This document shows, piece by piece, positions 9,070 through 19,200 of a DNA stretch of 64,000 nucleotides (the first letter of the stretch is position 1; the number at the start of each line of letters is the position of its first letter). Where the stretch lies: NCBI GenBank assembly GCA_015066205.1, contig SVOV01000001.1:62001-126000 (forward strand), read 5' to 3'. This DNA is from Oscillospiraceae bacterium. Lineage in GTDB: Bacteria; Bacillota; Clostridia; Oscillospirales; Acutalibacteraceae. Below the pieces are notes generated by a model, which was not told the DNA's origin, searched no databases, and was given only the letters and a program-made list of their open reading frames with translations. The translations under genes were made by a program, and so were the position numbers.

Positions 9070-9946
9070 AAACGGCAACAATTATATAAATAACAGGATC
9101 ATGTGTAAGCTTTTTCGCATATCCTGTTATTTTTTTATTATCTCCTAAAAGAGAACACATTCCGAGTAAGACCGCAAACGGTGCAACGCTTCCCGCAAGA
9201 GTGAAGGTATCCGTGGGAAAAGCGCCGAAAAGAATTCCCGAAAGAAGAGGGAACAAAGGCAGTGTTGACAGGGGCAGAAGCTCATAAGCCTTTTTTGTTA
9301 AAATAAAGACGGTGAATACAATAACAAGAAAAATAACTGGTACATATTTTTTGCTGAAATTCGGTTCTTGTGCTTCGGTTTTTACAATACAAAAGATCAT
9401 TGCAGCTACGCTGAAAAGGCAGTTTGTGACAGCGGAGAGCTTTTTCTCTTTTTCGTTTTTACACTCAGTAAGAAAGGAAGCCGCTGCTATAAAGGGAGAA
9501 AAGGCAAGACCGAATGCGGGAAAAAACACAGTGCCGGCAACCGTTCCCGCAGCACCCGTTACGGGGTGCTTTGAGAGAAACATAATTATGAGCGTTATAA
9601 AAAGTATAACAAACATAAGTGAGGGGGAGTGATCGGCTTCACCGCTCATCAGATTGGCATCGGAATCAATTCTCATCATCCCGAGAGCCGAAAAAAGCAT
9701 TAGCGGTAAGATAAATATGCCGAGCTCCTCCGTTTTTTTTGCTTTCAGAGCAAGAGGAATAAAAAGTGCGGTAATAAAAGCATATTCACCCAGTAGAATA
9801 AAGGGATAAGAGCTCTCATATGCAATATGGGCTACTCCTTCTGAATTGTCGAAGCCCGAAATAATATGAATAATATAAAGAGCGAAGGCTGTTATCGGTA
9901 TCATAAGCAAAAGCCCTGCGGTATGATTCACTTTTGTTTTCTTCAT
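9005..9946 (-). CDS. Polytopic membrane protein of unknown function
   Basis: About 313 residues with roughly nine or ten hydrophobic helices and no recognised motif. It is the last gene of a three-gene minus-strand operon of membrane proteins. The ATG at 9946 was chosen because GGTG lies just upstream and it sits four bases after the preceding stop; an ATG at 9961 is possible but has no ribosome site. The 3' end overlaps the convergent Lgt-like gene by 65 bp. Its neighbours resemble GT-C glycosyltransferases, so a glycan-export or polymerisation role is a guess only. Confidence 0.65.
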   Translation of the reverse strand: MKKTKVNHTAGLLLMIPITAFALYIIHIISGFDNSEGVAHIAYESSYPFILLGEYAFITALFIPLALKAKKTEELGIFILPLMLFSALGMMRIDSDANLMSGEADHSPSLMFVILFITLIIMFLSKHPVTGAAGTVAGTVFFPAFGLAFSPFIAAASFLTECKNEKEKKLSAVTNCLFSVAAMIFCIVKTEAQEPNFSKKYVPVIFLVIVFTVFILTKKAYELLPLSTLPLFPLLSGILFGAFPTDTFTLAGSVAPFAVLLGMCSLLGDNKKITGYAKKLTHDPVIYIIVAVFILHTAGCHFYNPGFFRDRYI

Positions 9947-9950
9947 ATTA

Positions 9951-11162
9951 TCACCACACAAAAACTATACTTAAATAGAAAAGAAGAATAAAGATCAGAG
10001 GTGTTTTGTGTTTCTCAAAAATACCCGTAAGCTTTCGGAGCCCCTCGGAAACATATCTGTCTTTATTTCTGACAAACAAAGCTAAAATAAACAGCTGTGA
10101 AATTACCATAAGTGACAGCCATCTTGAGGTATCGGAGGATGTAAAGCAGGCAATGAGCTGTATAACAGGAGTTATGGCGGTGAGGAAATACAGGAATTTT
10201 TCTTTTTTATCCTCGGCGGCTTTTATTGCCGTTTTCCATACCGATTCAAAAAATACTACGACGGGAGAAACGAGGATAAAATCGCATATGATAGCCGTAA
10301 TGCTTGTATCTCTCAGTGTAAAACGGAAATTTCCTATAAGAAGCTTGAATAGCTCCGGGATATCGGAATTGATCTCCTGCAGGTCATAAAGCTCTTTCAT
10401 TTTTTCAGCACTGCGGAAGCCCATTCCGACATACCGTTCAATATTCGTTATTTCCGAACCGGCTTTTTCTATTATATATTTTATAAAGCTGTCAAATTTT
10501 TCAGTGTCGGGAATTCTTTGGGTGAGAACAAAATATAAAACGACGGGAACACTGACCGTAACAGTAACAGCGGTGAGAATATAAGATAGCCGGCTTTTTT
10601 CTTTTATACATTTACCGAAGCACATAATATAAATTACAGGCATAAATGCAAGGAAAAAGGAATAGTGCACCCAGGAGCCCGTAAATATAAGAATCGGAAT
10701 GAGAATAACTGCCGCTTCGCTGTCCGAAACGAGAAGAATCAGAGCAACAGTCATGACCCAGTAGATATCGAGAAGCTCGAAAAGATTGATGTAAGACATA
10801 AAGCCGTAAGGGAAGACGGCTATTATAAGGCTTATTATAAAGAGGGCTCTTCCGCTCTTTTCTTCCGCATTTTTAATACATCTCCCGAGAAACAGGGCAG
10901 TCAGAATAAATGTCAGAGCTGTGACCGCAGCTTGCATAAAGAAAATATTTTCTTTTGTGGGATGCTCCCATAAAAACCCCGATATGCTTCCCACAAGTGT
11001 ACGGCTTATCAAGCCTATCCTTACATCAACAAGGTGAAGCGGATAGAGTATATCCGACATCAGCTCCTCCTTTGTAAAGAAAAGCAGAAAATTCATTGAA
11101 AGAGCCGCAAAAATTGACAGCTCATATTTAAATTTCAGAAGAATCTCTTTAATTTTGTTCAT
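9951..11162 (-). CDS. Polytopic membrane protein, possibly glycan polymerase-like
   Basis: A 403-residue protein with about ten membrane helices. After the first helix comes the stretch DVRIGLISRTLVGSISG, a basic cytoplasm- or surface-facing loop of a kind seen in uncharacterised EpsG-like and GT-C-like membrane proteins. No catalytic motif can be named with certainty. The start overlaps the upstream gene by 14 bp and the following gene starts within a few bases of its stop, so all three genes are co-transcribed. Confidence 0.65.
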   Translation of the reverse strand: MNKIKEILLKFKYELSIFAALSMNFLLFFTKEELMSDILYPLHLVDVRIGLISRTLVGSISGFLWEHPTKENIFFMQAAVTALTFILTALFLGRCIKNAEEKSGRALFIISLIIAVFPYGFMSYINLFELLDIYWVMTVALILLVSDSEAAVILIPILIFTGSWVHYSFFLAFMPVIYIMCFGKCIKEKSRLSYILTAVTVTVSVPVVLYFVLTQRIPDTEKFDSFIKYIIEKAGSEITNIERYVGMGFRSAEKMKELYDLQEINSDIPELFKLLIGNFRFTLRDTSITAIICDFILVSPVVVFFESVWKTAIKAAEDKKEKFLYFLTAITPVIQLIACFTSSDTSRWLSLMVISQLFILALFVRNKDRYVSEGLRKLTGIFEKHKTPLIFILLFYLSIVFVW

Positions 11163-12948
11163 CCTTTAATCCTGTTACCTCTATAAGCAGTCCGCTTCCG
11201 ATATCCTTTTCTTTGCCCTCAAAAAGACCGAAGGCGTAATCAGTTCTTATCCTCGGAGTAACGGGCTTAAGACCGTTTTCCGTGTACATATATGCGGGAA
11301 TATAAACATACGAGGGGATGTTTTCGGGGAATATTTCATAGTATTCTCTGAAGCGGCTTCTGATTTCGGGAAAGCCCAGCTGTTCGCAGATGAACCAGCC
11401 TGAGAAAGCCCCCAAATCTCTTTCACATTCAAGATACATGGCAGAAACATTTTCAATAACGAAAAGTCTTGCGTCCTCGGGAGTCTCTTCCTTTATTCTT
11501 TGAGCATCATTATAAATATTGGTAAATATAAGTGCTTGATCGGAGGGAAGAGATATGTTTTTATATATTCCGTTTTCTACCCGTGCCGAATTATAGGTTG
11601 CCCTTGAAGCTGCCGTGCTTATTATATCGGTTGTTATATAAATTGCCGTAAAAGCAAAAACAGCCGTTAGAAGAGCTGAGGCTGTTTTTATGAGCCCTGT
11701 TTTTTCTTCCTTTTTTAATTCATCCGTCAGCTCCTTTGTAATTAAAAGAGAGCCTGCAGAGGAAATAATATATCCGTTTACACTTGCGTGAAGCCCGAGG
11801 TTTGAGCTTACTGTCATAAACAGAGCATACATAATACCTGTACACCAGAGATAAAGAAAGACTTTATAGTTCTTTTTCTTTGTGAGAATAAAAAGCGGGA
11901 GCCCGGAAAACGCAAGAGGGAAGAAGAAGAAATTAATGTCATCTGTTTCTCCCTTTGAAAAAATAAGACAGAACCAGAAAGCAAGCGTAAAGGCTGTATG
12001 TACTGCCGCCGTGATAATTACGGCAAGAGCTCTGTTTTTCTTTCTGATGATAACAGCCGCCGCAGAGAAAACTGCCGCAATAATCAGAGGAACGGCACCT
12101 GCCGCCATAGTCATATCGCTGAAAAACTGAAGAAGCGAAAAGGTTTCGATTCCAAGCTCCTGTGAAACCGTCATATGCTCAACATCTGTAAATATTCCGT
12201 GAATACATTTTATAATGGTTTCAATATCGGAATTTTTGAAAAGAATAAACAGGAAGAATAAGAGAACGGGAAGAATTCCCGCGGCAGTCAGAATAAATGC
12301 TCTTGTTCTGAAAATACAGGGAACGGTGCTTCCGTCTTTTTTCGCCTTTAAGGATAAAGCAATAAACACGGTAAAATAAATGATATAAAAAACTATTCCT
12401 ACGGGCTGACAGAGAATAAACATTGCAATAAATGTGCCCGAAAGGAGCATTTTCAAATCTGTGTGTCCCCTGTCTGCCGAATAAAGCGCACAGATGAGAA
12501 GCAAGAGAAGAGCAACACCGAGAGTATTGTAGCTGAGAGTTCTCATTCCTATTACGGAGAAAAGAACAAATGCGGCAGAGAATAAAGCCGATACATATTT
12601 ATATTCTCTGAAGGTTTTATAAAAAACGATTCCCGTAAAAAGCTGTAAAAAACAGAAAAGACACCGCATAAAGAGAATTATGCCCTGAAAGGAGCCGGTG
12701 CAGGACCTGAAAAGGAAGACAGGGATATATAAAAGCACCGAGGACAGCTGTGACAGATGCCATTCGTCCGTAAGAAGACCGTCGCCGTTCATAAGGCGGT
12801 AGGGGATGCTTAAATAAAAAGATTCGTCGGATATGGTTCCGTCGGAAAAAGCCATTATAAAGATGAAAAGAAAAGCGGTGCCGATGAGAGAAAACGCGGT
12901 TATATCTTCTTTCGGTACGGTTTTTAGCCGTCGGAGTATATCTTTCAT
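11149..12948 (-). CDS. GT-C-like (GT39-type) membrane glycosyltransferase, putative
   Basis: A 599-residue protein with about twelve membrane helices and a soluble C-terminal domain of about 130 residues. The first extracytoplasmic loop contains SDESFYLSIPYRLMNGDG followed by a D-W-x6-S stretch, resembling the acidic DE motif and following helix of GT-C enzymes such as ArnT and PMT. These transfer sugars from lipid carriers to acceptors outside the membrane. The start has AAGGAG eight bases upstream and a strong promoter at 13010-13038. The operon is divergent from the giant secreted protein gene, which makes that protein a possible acceptor; this is inference. Confidence 0.6.
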   Translation of the reverse strand: MKDILRRLKTVPKEDITAFSLIGTAFLFIFIMAFSDGTISDESFYLSIPYRLMNGDGLLTDEWHLSQLSSVLLYIPVFLFRSCTGSFQGIILFMRCLFCFLQLFTGIVFYKTFREYKYVSALFSAAFVLFSVIGMRTLSYNTLGVALLLLLICALYSADRGHTDLKMLLSGTFIAMFILCQPVGIVFYIIYFTVFIALSLKAKKDGSTVPCIFRTRAFILTAAGILPVLLFFLFILFKNSDIETIIKCIHGIFTDVEHMTVSQELGIETFSLLQFFSDMTMAAGAVPLIIAAVFSAAAVIIRKKNRALAVIITAAVHTAFTLAFWFCLIFSKGETDDINFFFFPLAFSGLPLFILTKKKNYKVFLYLWCTGIMYALFMTVSSNLGLHASVNGYIISSAGSLLITKELTDELKKEEKTGLIKTASALLTAVFAFTAIYITTDIISTAASRATYNSARVENGIYKNISLPSDQALIFTNIYNDAQRIKEETPEDARLFVIENVSAMYLECERDLGAFSGWFICEQLGFPEIRSRFREYYEIFPENIPSYVYIPAYMYTENGLKPVTPRIRTDYAFGLFEGKEKDIGSGLLIEVTGLKDEQN

Positions 12949-13009
12949 TCCGTAAGCTCCTTTTCTTAAGTGTTTTATTTGCTTTTCGGGGCGTGTTTAA
13001 TTATAAACT

Positions 13010-13038
13010 ATTATATACATTATTAAAAAAATCGTCAA
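13010..13038 (-). promoter_or_regulatory. Sigma-A promoter of the membrane-protein operon
   Basis: Minus strand: TTGACG, 17-bp spacer, perfect TATAAT. Transcription would start near 13003, leaving a leader of about 55 nt before the AAGGAG site and ATG at 12948. Confidence 0.8.
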
Positions 13039-13164
13039 GTGAGAGATGCTTGTTCATAATTTGTTAATATAATTAGAAAGTTAATAGAAAATTCTCCAAT
13101 TTTGTTGTTAAAAACGACCATTTTTAAATAATAAATTTTATATAAATCGCAGTAAAGCGAGTGG

Positions 13165-13194
13165 TTGACTTACTTTGTTGCGGTGTGGTATGAT
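13165..13194 (+). promoter_or_regulatory. Sigma-A promoter of the giant gene
   Basis: TTGACT, an 18-bp spacer and TATGAT. Expected transcription start is near 13201, about 93 nt before the ATG. The 126 bp between this and the divergent promoter at 13010-13038 is very A+T-rich and shows no clear operator. Confidence 0.75.
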
Positions 13195-13208
13195 AATGAT
13201 GATATATT

Positions 13209-13249
13209 ATACCCGTAGTGCCCCCTGAAACAGGGCAAAAAAAGGGTAT
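13209..13249 (+). promoter_or_regulatory. Structured 5' leader of the giant mRNA
   Basis: Within about ten bases of the predicted 5' end, ATACCC (13209-13214) can pair with GGGTAT (13244-13249). This encloses an inner hairpin TGCCC/GGGCA (219-223 with 233-237) or its alternative CCCTG/CAGGG, and an A-rich strand. It resembles a 5'-terminal stabilising stem or a compact riboswitch-like fold, but I do not recognise a known class. Confidence 0.4.
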
Positions 13250-13293
13250 TTGTATTTTTTGTAAAACAATTTTAGAAAAGAAGGAGTGTTTTT

Positions 13294-16200
13294 ATGGAAA
13301 CAAGAGCTAAGCTACCAAAGAAAATTCTTAGTTTGTTTCTCTCTCTGCTTATGGCAGTGAGCTGCTTCTCCATTGCTCTTCCCGAGCTTGTATCCATGGC
13401 GGATGCATCTACCACGGCGCAATGGACTGCACTTCAGAACGCATTTAACGATGCGAAGGCTGCCGGCGTTCTGTCAACTGCAAATGCAGCTTCCCAAGAA
13501 AGCGGTAATACAGTTACCGTTGCTGATCCATCAGGCGGCCATCTTTATAAGATAGCTGACCTTATGTACGCTATCGTTAAGGCTGATCATTCGTCGTATA
13601 CTCATCATGAGCGTATGCGTGCGTATATTAAGAGTAAGTTGTCTCTTAATACCTATCAGCAAAACTTTGTTGATGTGCTTCTTCCCGTAATCGGTAACTA
13701 TACGTACAGCTCAGACTCTGACTGTTCTTATACCGGTTATCAGAAGGGCAGCTGGCCGGCAAACGGTCCCTTTACATCCAATATAACACTTTCCGTTGTT
13801 ATTACGCGTGAAGTCAAGGATGCTATTACAATGGAATGTGCAACTGCAGCTGCAGTGCCTGCCAATATCAACACAAAAATTACTTATTCTGTAACAGCTG
13901 TTCCTCAGAAGGCAAACAGCGACAACTACGGCTCCAACTGGTCTACAAAATCCGGTACAGATACAAACAGCGGTACAGACTACTACTACAGAAACAAGGG
14001 CTGGTATACAAATAATGCCCCCTCAACATCTTACGGTACATCTGCTACCCCCAACCTTTCTGCTATCACAAGCTACCTTAACTATGTTAATACGGCTTCC
14101 TTCCAGAAAGGCTACACTGACTGGAGAGCTAATCCCAGCGTTATTTATTCATGGGATATTGATACTCTTAATGCAATAGAACCCGCATATAAGCCTTATT
14201 CAGATGCTCTTGCAGGTATTGATGCATACTATGTAAACCTTTATATTGGTTCAACACAGAAGGGTTTATATGACCAGTATGCAAATGCTTGTACGGGTGC
14301 TGTTGAGGCGGCAAAATATCTTCCTGTTATCGAGTGGATAAGAGACGGAGCTTCTCTTGAAGGCTATCTCGACAGAGATTCCTACGAAGCCTGGACTGAG
14401 GTCCGTGTTCCTGCAAATAAAGAAAACCTCGAGGCTCTTCTTGAGGACACTCTTGTTCTTCAGGCAATTGTTGACGGTTGCTCAGAGGGTACAATAACTG
14501 CTTTTAAGAATGTGTACGGCTATAGCCCGGCTATGTTCACTCAGCAGATCGAAGCTGTCACTGATCTTATTGAGATCTATGATCTTACCGATCTTTACGA
14601 TGAGATCATTTTCCGTATGACTCACGATGAGACAGCGGTTTATAATGACGATCCCGCTCTCTGGGGCGCAATAAACTATGAAAGCTATAAGTATACATCA
14701 GTAGGTCAGGTCTGCCCTGTTGATACTGATATGCTTACCGCTGCAGCTGCCTATTTCAATGCTAAAGTAAGTGCCATTGAAAATAACTTTGAAAATGAAA
14801 ATATAGTAAAGGTATTCGCAGATAACGGTACAGTTACATTTGATGATGTAAAGGCTTTCAGAGATGAACTCATCAGAGAAATTAATTACCGTAATCACGA
14901 GGTTAGCTTTGCTGACTATTATTCATATTTTGAAGGCATCAGATATGAAAGATATCAGCTTGTTTCCTTTAATTCCATAAAGAATATCATTTCTCAGGCA
15001 GAAGCTAAATACACTGAGCTCAAAAATTACTACAATCAGGCAGTAACCCAGCTTGGTGCAACTAAGGCTGCTCAGATCTACGGTAACTATCCCGAAACCG
15101 TAAGAAGCTTTATTGATTCTCTTTATAAGATCCTTTATGACCGTTCATATCAGCAGCATTATAATCTTCTTGATTCTGCATTTGATATTGATAACGGTGT
15201 TTATGACGGCACATTGGCAAATGAGGTTACAAATGCTAACTTCTCCGCTGTAAAGAGAAATGTTGCAAATATCGATATGGCTCTTTATGAATGGGTACAG
15301 GCTAACTGCAAGGATAAGGGCTTTGACCTTGAAACTCTTGCTGAGTGGAACGGCTTCAGAGATGATTATCTTGCAGCTGTTGAAGCAGTTATTGCTCTTG
15401 CCTGGAACGCTTTCAAGCAGGTTCAGCTTGACACTCCCGGCGGAAGCGGCTACTATACCACCCGTTATGCCCGTGTTAACGATATGGTCCGTGAGGATTA
15501 TCTTGACGAGGACGACTATGTTGTAACTGAAGACAAGATCCTTACCGTTATCGGTAAGCTTGACTCCTTCATCACATCCGAAGCCTTCACAAAGCTTCTC
15601 GGTGTATACCGTGAAACTGAAGAGCCCGAGCTTGATGAAAACGGCAATCCCACAGGTGAGATGCTTCCCGCAATTCACACTCTTTCCGAATATATTGAGA
15701 ACCTCCTTCTTGATATGCTCTTCAACGATGAGATGATCAACACCATCATTTCGATGCTGTTCCCCATGCTTACAGATCTCATCGGCGGTCTTCTTCTTGA
15801 CCTTTTCGACAAAGAAAACACAATGCTTGACTCCACCTGGCTTGCAACTCCTGAATCAGGTGCTGACGGTGCTCTTAATCTTAAAGCGATCGTTGATTCT
15901 ATGGGCGGTATTGACGGCCTTTCTGTTTACGGCGGTACTGTTCACGCTTACTTCAACGGTAAGCAGGGCACTCCCAGACTTGCAAAGGCTTTCTCGGACC
16001 TTGGTATCAAGATCTATCCCACATACCTTGCTGAAGCTCTCGCTTCAACAGCAAACGGCAAAGCAGGTAAGTATAATGCAATCATCAATGCTCTTCGTGC
16101 AGCAGGCGAAAACTGGATGTATTTTGATAATACTGCAGTCGGCGGTAACGGAGACGGCGAGATTACAGCCGAAGACCTTCAGAACTATACCTGGGGCGTT

Positions 16201-19200
16201 AACGATTACACGACCTTCTGTGCTGCAATCGGTGACGTATTTACATCAGTCCTTCCCGTTCTTCAGGTTCTTTTCACAAACTACACCTATACAACTCCTC
16301 AGATCAATAACCTCCTCTACATCCACGGAAAAGATCTTGATCTTAAGTACACAGTTGACATTGATATCGGCCATGCATACGGTTACGGTCACCTTAAGCT
16401 TAATCTTCAGGGTGTTGAAGGCTATAAGAATCTCTGGGGTACTCTCTTCGAGACTCTCGGTATCACAAAGACAGTTGCCAATAACAATCCCACAGTTCAG
16501 AATCCCCTTTCCACAACTTTCGGTAATTCAGGAAACAGTGCTTCTGCTGCTCAGTTTGCAAACTGTCTGTTTATGCCCTTGCTCTCACTTGTAGAGACAC
16601 TTGCCGCAAAACCCATTGATACGGTTATGGGTATAATCCCGAACCTTATGCAGTCGGTTGCATACGGCTTTGTACAGCCTCTTCTTGATGCAGTTTCAAC
16701 CAATATCAATCTTAAAGTAACTCTTGAAATAACCGATACCGATGACGTTGAAGCCATCGTTGACTGGGGTCTTGACCTTTCGGGTCTTGTAAATCTGTTC
16801 CTCGGACTTATCAACGACGCTCTTGTTGATGTTATCGATGTTAATATTCCTCTTGCCCTTGGCGGTATGCTTGACCTTGAAGAGCTTCTCGGTGTTGAAG
16901 ACCTTTCCGATATCAACGGTATCATTGACCACTTCCTTCTCTCTTCTGAAGAAGAATCTGACGGAACAGACGGCGATACTCCTCAGATAGACCTGACCCA
17001 GATTTCCATCCCCACCATCAATGCAGGTCAGTGGGCTTCTCTCGGTCAGAAGGTACAGACCTCTTCAATCAGAACTAAGAACTTCAATAATAATCTCGGC
17101 GGCGGTCAGCGCTATACTATAGTTGCAGATAAGGCTGATATGCTTTATGCAATTATTCAGTGGCTCCTTGACTTTATCTCTGTTGAAGGTAACCTTGCCG
17201 GTCTTATGGCAACTCTCGCAGATGCAGAAATTCCCGTTGAGGTAGATAAGATCCTTGCAGGTATTGATGCAGACGATGCACTTGCTGCTCTCGTTGAGCT
17301 CTTCTTACCTCAGGATTACTCAATGGAAGACTATGACTGGTATCAGTCCAATGAAGAGGGCTCAAGATATAATCTTACCGCTTCAGACTTTGTATACCTC
17401 AAGTATGCAAACAACTGGACCAGAGAAAAGGCAGAATACCTTTATAATAATGTTGACGCTATGGCTAACACCATCGTCAATATGATAGACCCCGAGCTTC
17501 TTAAGGATTTCGGCGGCAATGTAAATCTCTACCTTCAGGATATGATCAATTCCATGTTCAACAATGAAGGTATTATGAATGTAATTGACCTTGTTGTAGG
17601 CATTGGCGACGGCCTCAAGGATCAGGAAATGATCGTTAACCTTATTAAAGATCAGATCTCCTCCGGCGGTGCAGACGCAGGTGTTGACCTTCTTACATGG
17701 TATAAGTCCTTCGGTTATCTTACTTATGACTACAGTGATAAGTATGACGAAGAAACAGGCGAGCTCATCGTTGATGAATTCAAGCCCTTAAAGCCCGGTG
17801 AAGCCGGCTATGTAAACGATTTCCCCGCACTTGCAGTTGATGTTAATGAAACTGTAAACGAAGAGGGCGAAACCGTTAAGGAATATTTCTGGTACTTAAA
17901 CGGCGAGCCTCTTGTTGACGGAGCAGACAACGCAAGAGAGATCTTCACAGGTATCTTCTGTGAGCTTCTCAAGCCCATTGCTCCCATCGTTGGTCTTCTT
18001 TTCACAAGCACAGACCTTGGTCTTTTCAATAATGCTATTGTAATTAACGGTGCAGACTGCTATTCAGGTGCTATTATTCCTGTATACGAAATGCTCGGCA
18101 TTTACGATATGAAGACTCAGGCTGAGTACACTGCTGATTACAAGAATGACTCCGCAGCAGGCTTCGAATATCTTGTAAATAAGCTCTTTGACAGAGTTAC
18201 TGAGCTTCTTACAATTGACACCGTAATGGTAGACGGTGCAATGGTTGAATACGGTCCCGTTCAGAAGGTAGTAGATCTTCTTCCTTCACTGTTCTACTTT
18301 ATCCAGTCTGACGGTATCTCAACACTCCTCAAGAATCTTCTCCATCCCATCTGGAATCTTGTTGATACTATCCGTCCCATCGCTGATGTTGATCTTGATG
18401 CATTTATCCATCAGTTCGCAACAAGCTATCTCGGACTTGTATACGATAAGACAGATACGGTAAATTATCCCTCAGCTCCTCTTGTAGATCTTCTTATGGG
18501 TCTTCTTGATCTCGGATTTGAAACACCCGAATATTCAGATGCACAGGCAGCAGAGGATAAGGATCTTGTTGACGGTATCTATAAGCTTTCAATTGAAAAT
18601 CTTGATCTTGAAGCTATCTACTTTGTAGTAGAGACCATGTTCGGCATTGACCTTTCACCTCTTTCCTATGCACTTGAAGGAATGTGCGTTCCTTACACAC
18701 GCGACGGTGTGACCTACGGTGTAAGAGCATACCAGTCCAAGTCCGGCAAGACAGCTTATACACTGGATTACAACGGACCTGACACACTTACAGTTACATT
18801 CTCCGCAATTCTTGACCTTCTTATGTACGGCGACAATGCAGCCGCTCTTGATAAGATGCTCGGCTTTGTTAAGGAAGTTGCTCCCGACGAAGAAGGCAAT
18901 CTCGATAATATTTCAGCAGCAGGCATTCTTGAAGCCCTTACCGTAATTCTTGAAGACAAGGCAGATTCCATGGGTGAACAGCCCAACTGGGACTACCTGC
19001 TTGAAGGAAAGATGGTATTCGGTAAGGCTGATGACGGTATTACTGATATTGCAAAAGAATGGGTAGACGGCGATTATCAGGCTCTTCAGACCTATTCTGA
19101 CCTTTCAATGTATCACTCCATCAACAACCTCAACTATTACACAGACTGGACAGAGGATACAGCAAGAGCAACCGATGAGGTTCTCAAGAATGTACTTGAC

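Noticed and set aside
15145-15678. 177-codon antisense frame in the giant gene
   Set aside because: Antisense shadow; several other antisense frames with similar Cys/Ile-rich composition occur along the giant gene, as expected from its codon bias.
15797-16594. 265-codon frame inside the giant gene, same strand, other phase
   Set aside because: It is a low-complexity shadow of the Leu/Thr/Ser-rich giant frame, with no ribosome site or family features.
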